Below, piece by piece: positions 37,653-41,834 of a stretch of DNA of 41,834 bases. The notes under the pieces are model-generated. The model searched no databases, was not told the DNA's origin, and saw nothing but the letters and a program-made list of their open reading frames with translations. A program made the position numbers and the translations under genes. Origin of the DNA: Streptococcus loxodontisalivarius (GTDB lineage: Bacteria; Bacillota; Bacilli; Lactobacillales; Streptococcaceae); NCBI RefSeq assembly GCF_016908645.1, contig NZ_JAFBEH010000019.1:1-41834 (forward strand), written 5' to 3'. Position 1 is the stretch's first letter. Each line of letters starts with the position of its first letter.

Positions 37653-37763
37653 TCATACCTCCTAATCATTTCCCACCAAGGTATTGAAATAGTCTCTATT
37701 CGTATGTAACCGATACTTCTAAAGATCGACTTCAGATACCCCACTTTTCAGCTTTTTTATAAA

Positions 37764-37783
37764 ATATAATAAATTTATTATAT
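37764..37783. promoter_or_regulatory. 20-bp palindrome overlapping a probable promoter
   Basis: ATATAATAAATTTATTATAT is a perfect 20-bp palindrome. On the minus strand its first half provides an extended -10 (TGATATAAT, -10 at 37777-37782) for the gene at 36645-37652, about 110 bases downstream. No clear -35 is seen. It may be an operator or simply an A+T-rich promoter. Confidence 0.4.
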
Positions 37784-37831
37784 CACAATTAAATCTTGTC
37801 ATTATTGCCACATTTACAAAAAGGGAGAAAT

Positions 37832-37863
37832 AAAAGAAGCTAAGGATACTTCCCAGCTTCTTT
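37832..37863 (-). terminator. Terminator of the DUF262 operon
   Basis: AAAGAAGCT (37833-37841) pairs with AGCTTCTTT (37855-37863), then a T-rich tract on the minus strand. Confidence 0.7.
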
Positions 37864-37868
37864 AAGAA

Positions 37869-39734
37869 TCACTTACTATTCATAAAATTGAAAACTTCTT
37901 CTTGGATAATTGATTCTAATTCTTCTATCTTTGCTTGATTCCATTCTCCTTCTGTGGTTTCTTTTGCCATCCACTGTAATTTGAGACTCTGTCTATCAAA
38001 AATTCCCTTCCATTCATTGGCTTTTGATTTTGGGGATAGGTTGCTAAACTTAGAATTTTGACTATCTGTGATAAGGGCAAGATTCCCGATAGAATGGAGG
38101 TAGCTGTCGTCCAGTCTTTCTTTTTCTAATTGCTCACTTGGATTTTGAGGGAACCAATGCTCGATTGAACGGCGATAGGTAAATCTAAAGTTCTCAGAAT
38201 CATAAAATTTATCCTTAAACTCCCCACGATTTTTCCAAAGGACATAATCAATAAAGTTAAAGGCATAAACAGGCACATCTTCTTGATAGGTCTTGATTTT
38301 AAAGTTATCATCACTAAAAATACGACTCTTAGCATACCTAATTGCCATCTGTTCTAGCTTATCATAAAATTTTTCAGCAAAGCTATCCTCATGAAGCTCA
38401 TCAATTTGCTGATAAAGGAATCCCATAATCTCATATAACCAACGGCTAGCACGGTTTGAAGTAAAGGTCACTGCAAACATGGACTGAAGCATGAGGATTT
38501 TTTTATTCCATTCCTGTGTGAATGTATTATTAGTGAATCTTTCTTCAACAAAAAAGTCAGTTCCCTTTTTATTGTTTCTTTGATACTCATAATATGTTCC
38601 CTTTTGCAAAAACCAAGCATCTTTTGTTCGGCTAGAAGTATCTTCATTGGCATTTCTAACGATAAAATTATCAAAGATATGACGCATTTGTAGGAGTAAA
38701 ACAGAAAAATCAAGAATCCATTCACTGGTCATTTCACCGGTTATTGGAATTGCTTCATACAGTTTCAAAAGTTTCTTATCATCAAGTGAAACTTCCTCCT
38801 GATTTTGCCTTTCCTTTAATCCTAAACAATAAAGAAGTAATGTATTGAAATCAATAATCGTGTTATAGTTTCCTGCTGAGCTGGTTTGATAACTTTCATC
38901 TTTTGAAAACTCTTGACTACTCTTTAGTCTATCGACTATGGACTGCTTTGAAATATCTACGACCTCGATATTAAGGATAGGATTATTCAGTTTATAATTC
39001 TGGAAATGCCAACCAAAGATATTTTCACGCTCTTGATGATTCTCTTTTCTCTTATTCCTCATTTTAAAAGCAGTCACAACTGGTCTGTCGAAGTCAGAAC
39101 AAGCGTCCCAGATTTTTGCGAATTTTTGAGCCTCATCTTCTGATAATTTAGCCATCATCTGTGCTTTAATAACCTCATGAGCTTCTAGCTGCTCACCTCT
39201 GGAATTAAAACGCTCAAAGTATAGATTAAGGTCTAAGTTTTCTGGTAAAATCGCCTGAAAAATCACAACTTGATTGAGAAGGTAGTTTGTAAAAGCATCT
39301 ACCTCGTCTAGACCTACTAATTCATTTAAAACTTGGCAGGCATTTTTGTAACCTCTACTGATTTCATTCAATTCTATCTCTTCTGAGACTTCATTTAATA
39401 GCAGTGCTGATAAGGTATCGTTTGATACTTGTCGTGCTGGAAAATCAATAGGCAATTTATTAATAATCGTTTGTTCAAACTCATTTTGGAGGGCAAGAGC
39501 AATCAAAGTCAAAGCGGTGCTTCTTTGTTGACCATCGATGATATTTGACTGAGTATCGGTGACTAGCGTTCCGATATAATACCTGTCTTTTTCTTCTTTC
39601 ATAGAATCCATAACATCTTGAATCAATTGCTTAATTTCATCGTAAGTCCAAGCGAAATTACGTTGGTAAAGCGGAATGTGGTATGAACCATTCAAGAGTT
39701 CTTTTACAGTTAGCTTTTGATGTGTCTCTGTCAT
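37869..39734 (-). CDS. DUF262-DUF1524 protein (GmrSD-type nuclease-like)
   Basis: The 621-residue protein opens with a DUF262 (ParB/Srx-like) domain: LLNGSYHIPLYQRNFAWTYD, then NIIDGQQRSTALTLIALAL, where DGQQR is the nucleotide-binding signature. Near residue 525 the block RRSIEHWFPQNPS with SIGNLALITDSQNSKFSNLS matches DUF1524, an HNH-like nuclease domain. Proteins joining these two domains include type IV restriction enzymes (GmrSD, BrxU) and SspE, which act against phage DNA. Its start overlaps the upstream gene's stop by four bases (ATGA). Confidence 0.8.
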   Translation of the reverse strand: MTETHQKLTVKELLNGSYHIPLYQRNFAWTYDEIKQLIQDVMDSMKEEKDRYYIGTLVTDTQSNIIDGQQRSTALTLIALALQNEFEQTIINKLPIDFPARQVSNDTLSALLLNEVSEEIELNEISRGYKNACQVLNELVGLDEVDAFTNYLLNQVVIFQAILPENLDLNLYFERFNSRGEQLEAHEVIKAQMMAKLSEDEAQKFAKIWDACSDFDRPVVTAFKMRNKRKENHQERENIFGWHFQNYKLNNPILNIEVVDISKQSIVDRLKSSQEFSKDESYQTSSAGNYNTIIDFNTLLLYCLGLKERQNQEEVSLDDKKLLKLYEAIPITGEMTSEWILDFSVLLLQMRHIFDNFIVRNANEDTSSRTKDAWFLQKGTYYEYQRNNKKGTDFFVEERFTNNTFTQEWNKKILMLQSMFAVTFTSNRASRWLYEIMGFLYQQIDELHEDSFAEKFYDKLEQMAIRYAKSRIFSDDNFKIKTYQEDVPVYAFNFIDYVLWKNRGEFKDKFYDSENFRFTYRRSIEHWFPQNPSEQLEKERLDDSYLHSIGNLALITDSQNSKFSNLSPKSKANEWKGIFDRQSLKLQWMAKETTEGEWNQAKIEELESIIQEEVFNFMNSK

Positions 39735-41020
39735 TTTTCAATCTCCTCTAACAGATCTTTTAAATTCCAATTGTCAAACTTATCTCTATCAACTCGCATC
39801 AGAAAATCATTGGGACTCAAGGATTGATTCATCACCTGAAGGAGTTTTTGAACGTCGTTATTTTGAAAGCGACCGCCTGCAGCATAATTTGCCAAAGTTG
39901 AATCAAGAATTCGACTCGCTTTTATTCTTGGATAATAAGACCAGATGAGCAAGACTTCTATAATTTCCTGCGTCAAGGCTTCTTGACCAAAACGATCTAC
40001 AAAGAGTGCCACAGCATTATCAAAGAGATTGCGGGTTCGCTGGAATTTACTTTCCTTTCGATTGATGATTTTAGCGACTTCTTCTGTTTCAAGCTCTTTC
40101 AAAATCCTTTCTAATCGAACAAGTGAATCATGTGACTCTTTGATATAATCAAAGAATGCTCTGCCATTTATCATAGGCATGGTCAGGTTGATAGGAAAGG
40201 CAATATTATTGTCACTTAAGTCCTTGTAAATTTTCAAGTAAGGATAGTTTTCCTCGGTAAGATTAACTCCCTTAAAGTCATCGATAAAATCCTCAGTGAA
40301 GCGTAAATAAGAACCATAACGTTTTTTAGTCAATCCAGTCTCACCATTTGCCCAACGTCGGATCCTAAAGAGATGCTTATCGAAAAGGTCTTTCAGATTA
40401 AGTTGGTTATGTGACACAATCCTCTCCCAATCGATAATCGTTTCTTCATTTTGTTCTTTGTTAGGAATACTTCTAAGGTGGTAGGCTTTCAGAAGGTCGT
40501 GAGGTTCCAAGGATTTCCCTCGATTGTTTTGTGAATCAAATAATTGAAAAGCCTCAGCAAGTTTATCAGACGGCAATTCAATCACTGACAAATAGCAGTT
40601 TGTCAGCATAAAATTACAAACTTCTTCTTTTGCCTTTCCGACAAGCTCAATTAGGTTCTGCCATTCTTGATGGTTTTCCTGAGCATGTTCAAGACTGATA
40701 TTAGAAAATTCCTGATTTAATAACTTGCTAGCGCCAGCATATTCTTCAAAATGTCCTAAAGCATGAAGAAAAAGTGAGATAGAAATCAGCCTTTGCTGCC
40801 CATCAACAATAGCACACTGACCGTCTTCCTGTCGATGTAGAATTAAGGAGCCAATCTGATATTTGGATGTCTCATCCTGCTCCAAACTGTTTTTTAAATC
40901 ATAAAATAAATGACGAATCTGTTTGCGGCCCCATTTGTAGGGACGTTGATAGGAAGGAATATGTAAATTTTCCTCTCTCAATAAGTCACCAATTGTTTTT
41001 TGTGTAAACCTTACATCCAT
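39731..41020 (-). CDS. DUF262 protein, partner of the DUF262-DUF1524 gene
   Basis: The 429-residue protein has IGDLLREENLHIPSYQRPYK and CAIVDGQQRLISISLFLHAL, so the DUF262 domain and its DGQQR motif are intact, but it has no HNH block at the end. It is the second DUF262 protein of a coupled pair, and such pairs occur in defence islands. The ATG at 41020 is chosen because AGAGG lies eight bases upstream; an in-frame ATG at 41044 directly abuts the stop of the small gene and lacks a ribosome site. Likely partners in one complex; target unknown. Confidence 0.78.
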   Translation of the reverse strand: MDVRFTQKTIGDLLREENLHIPSYQRPYKWGRKQIRHLFYDLKNSLEQDETSKYQIGSLILHRQEDGQCAIVDGQQRLISISLFLHALGHFEEYAGASKLLNQEFSNISLEHAQENHQEWQNLIELVGKAKEEVCNFMLTNCYLSVIELPSDKLAEAFQLFDSQNNRGKSLEPHDLLKAYHLRSIPNKEQNEETIIDWERIVSHNQLNLKDLFDKHLFRIRRWANGETGLTKKRYGSYLRFTEDFIDDFKGVNLTEENYPYLKIYKDLSDNNIAFPINLTMPMINGRAFFDYIKESHDSLVRLERILKELETEEVAKIINRKESKFQRTRNLFDNAVALFVDRFGQEALTQEIIEVLLIWSYYPRIKASRILDSTLANYAAGGRFQNNDVQKLLQVMNQSLSPNDFLMRVDRDKFDNWNLKDLLEEIEK

Positions 41021-41044
41021 CTCTTTTTCCTCTAACCTTAACAT

Positions 41045-41179
41045 TTATGGTAAATCAAATTTTCTCTGAACACTGGTATATGGTATATTCTTTGAATATT
41101 CTTCAGCATCTTGCTTATTATAGAAGACCAAGCCACCAATTTCATTACCAAACTGATCAACAACAACCCATTTTTCCAT
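41045..41179 (-). CDS. 44-residue protein heading the DUF262 operon
   Basis: A short open frame encodes MEKWVVVDQFGNEIGGLVFY, then NKQDAEEYSKNIPYTSVQRK and FDLP. It has a strong start (AAAGAGG, five bases before ATG) and follows a sigma-A promoter at once. It ends 25 bases before the start of the first DUF262 gene. The sequence looks like a compact soluble domain (two strands and a helix). Similar small proteins are often missed in annotation. I know of no family; a regulator or inhibitor of the DUF262 pair is conceivable but unshown. Confidence 0.6.
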   Translation of the reverse strand: MEKWVVVDQFGNEIGGLVFYNKQDAEEYSKNIPYTSVQRKFDLP

Positions 41180-41197
41180 ATTTTCCTCTTTTTCTAT

Positions 41198-41226
41198 ATT
41201 GTAACAAATTGAATTTTGTAATCCAA
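41198..41226 (-). promoter_or_regulatory. Sigma-A promoter of the small ORF-DUF262 operon
   Basis: Minus-strand TTGGAT (41221-41226) and TACAAT (41198-41203) are 17 bases apart, 19 bases before the ATG at 41179. The spacer holds an imperfect inverted repeat (TTACAAAATT...AATTTGTTA), which could bind a regulator. Confidence 0.6.
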
Positions 41227-41259
41227 TAATTTTCTGTATTTTTAATATTATGTTGTATC

Positions 41260-41697
41260 TTATAGTGATACAGTCATTCCACTAGTCAAGGCAGTCTCTA
41301 GATCAATACCGATTGGGAGTTGGCTAGGCTCAACTTGTGCTGTCACAATGACTTGTTTTCCAGGAGCATTTATCAATTCAATTAATGCTTGCTCATTTTC
41401 AGTATCAAAAGTCAGCTGATCTAAATCTGTCAAAATAAGGTAATCTAATGCAGAGCTAACTATTTCTGATATTTTTTCAATCGTTAGAACATATGCAGAA
41501 CATAAGGCAACTTGGACACCTTTTTGAAGCCCTAACTTCTCATAGGTCGCTTGAACTAACTCATTTTTCATTGACTCCTCTTCACCATATAGGTACAAAG
41601 GGTTATATATGCCTTTCTCTTCACAAACCATTTTTAGACCTGCCAAAGCCAAAGCATTTTTATCATCTCTTACAATATCGTCTAAAGTTTTAGTCAT
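41260..41697 (-). CDS. DnaA-like AAA+ protein without Walker A
   Basis: The 145-residue protein follows the DnaA/Hda core step by step: YNPLYLYG (31-38) stands where DnaA has YNPLFIYG, LDYLILTDLDQL (84-95) where DnaA has the Walker B strand, and GKQVIVTAQVEPSQLP (113-128) where DnaA has GKQIVLTSDRPP. But GxxGxGKT after NPLYLYG is replaced by EEESMKNEL, and the box VII arginine motif is missing (DLETALTSG). It has no DNA-binding domain. It is therefore probably a pseudo-ATPase that binds DnaA or a similar partner. The ATG at 41697 follows AGGAG by seven bases; an in-frame ATG at 41715 precedes this site. Confidence 0.6.
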   Translation of the reverse strand: MTKTLDDIVRDDKNALALAGLKMVCEEKGIYNPLYLYGEEESMKNELVQATYEKLGLQKGVQVALCSAYVLTIEKISEIVSSALDYLILTDLDQLTFDTENEQALIELINAPGKQVIVTAQVEPSQLPIGIDLETALTSGMTVSL

Positions 41698-41776
41698 TTC
41701 TTGTCTCCTAATCATCTATTGATGATTCAATTATAGATAAAAGAGGCTGGGCAAAAACTAGCTTCAGAATAGAAAA

Positions 41777-41812
41777 AAACGAGCACTTCCGCAGTCGGAG
41801 ATGCTCGTTTTC
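41777..41812. terminator. Bidirectional terminator at the window's right end
   Basis: AAACGAGCA (41777-41785) pairs with TGCTCGTTT (41802-41810) around an inner CCG/CGG stem, with A and T runs outside on both sides. Next to it is AGAGGCTGGGCAAAAA (41733-41748), a phrase I associate with streptococcal intergenic regions. The inner TCGGAGAT also appears in the terminator at 38-78. Confidence 0.7.
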
Positions 41813-41834
41813 CAATGTCATGGTTTATAATTAT

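Noticed and set aside
41047..41229. 60-codon plus-strand frame
   Set aside because: It is antisense to the 44-residue gene, which has promoter, ribosome site and coding-like sequence; the plus frame has none.
41260..41272. Third copy of the GH1 upstream motif (ATAGTGATAC)
   Set aside because: It is only ten bases, inside the end of a coding region, and lacks the rest of the motif.

Overview
The window is low-G+C Firmicute DNA and most likely comes from a Streptococcus, possibly the salivarius group (the species is inferred). The core block pta - pseudouridine synthase - nadK - relQ // CYTH // prs - cysteine desulfurase - DUF1831 // rex - class I amidotransferase // radC has the usual streptococcal gene order. 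Ribosome binding sites and promoters are of the Firmicute type. No tRNA, rRNA, CRISPR array or insertion sequence was seen.

Region 1 (1-12.4 kb, all minus strand) is a visibly A+T-rich accessory island of small integral membrane proteins and DUF5085-like proteins. It starts at a promoter near 12.4 kb and ends at a terminator at 38-78. Several families occur as paralogues: a six/seven-TM protein (8482-9213, 11631-12353, and a looser relative at 5931-6641), a 226-residue six-TM protein (6758-7438, 10155-10835), DUF5085-like pairs (5047-5944, 7597-8480), proteins resembling DUF443 (4188-4895, 10968-11627 and a frameshifted copy at 3454-4168), and a 275-residue family (1525-2358, 2426-3250). Between them lie short decayed pieces of the same families. 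The combination looks like a type VII secretion (T7SS) immunity/accessory island that keeps recombining. No LXG toxin or secretion ATPase lies in the window, so the T7SS link is inference.

Region 2 (12.4-25.5 kb) is core metabolism and regulation: a Cof-type HAD phosphatase, a PAS-like protein, a short-chain dehydrogenase, pta, a pseudouridine synthase, nadK and relQ on the minus strand; CYTH, prs, cysteine desulfurase, DUF1831, rex (with a Rex-box-like site over its promoter) and an amidotransferase on the plus strand; then radC, a DUF554 protein and an AI-2E-family transporter.

Region 3 (25.5-35.5 kb, minus strand) holds a GT-C-like membrane protein, a carbohydrate-binding lipoprotein, two GH1 6-phospho-beta-glucosidases and a tandem array of four histidine phosphatases. 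Two copies of a roughly 430-490 bp intergenic element lie here (27215-27707 and 33360-33786). They share a set of hairpins at matching positions, with compensatory base changes in one stem and a completely different stem sequence in another.

Region 4 (35.5-41.8 kb, minus strand) holds two paralogous membrane-anchored extracytoplasmic proteins, then an operon of a 44-residue protein, a DUF262 protein and a DUF262-DUF1524 protein (a candidate anti-phage/type IV restriction module), and finally a small DnaA-like protein that lacks the Walker A motif. The strongest leads are the structured repeat, the membrane protein + DUF5085 pair cassette, the DnaA-like pseudo-ATPase and the DUF262 operon.
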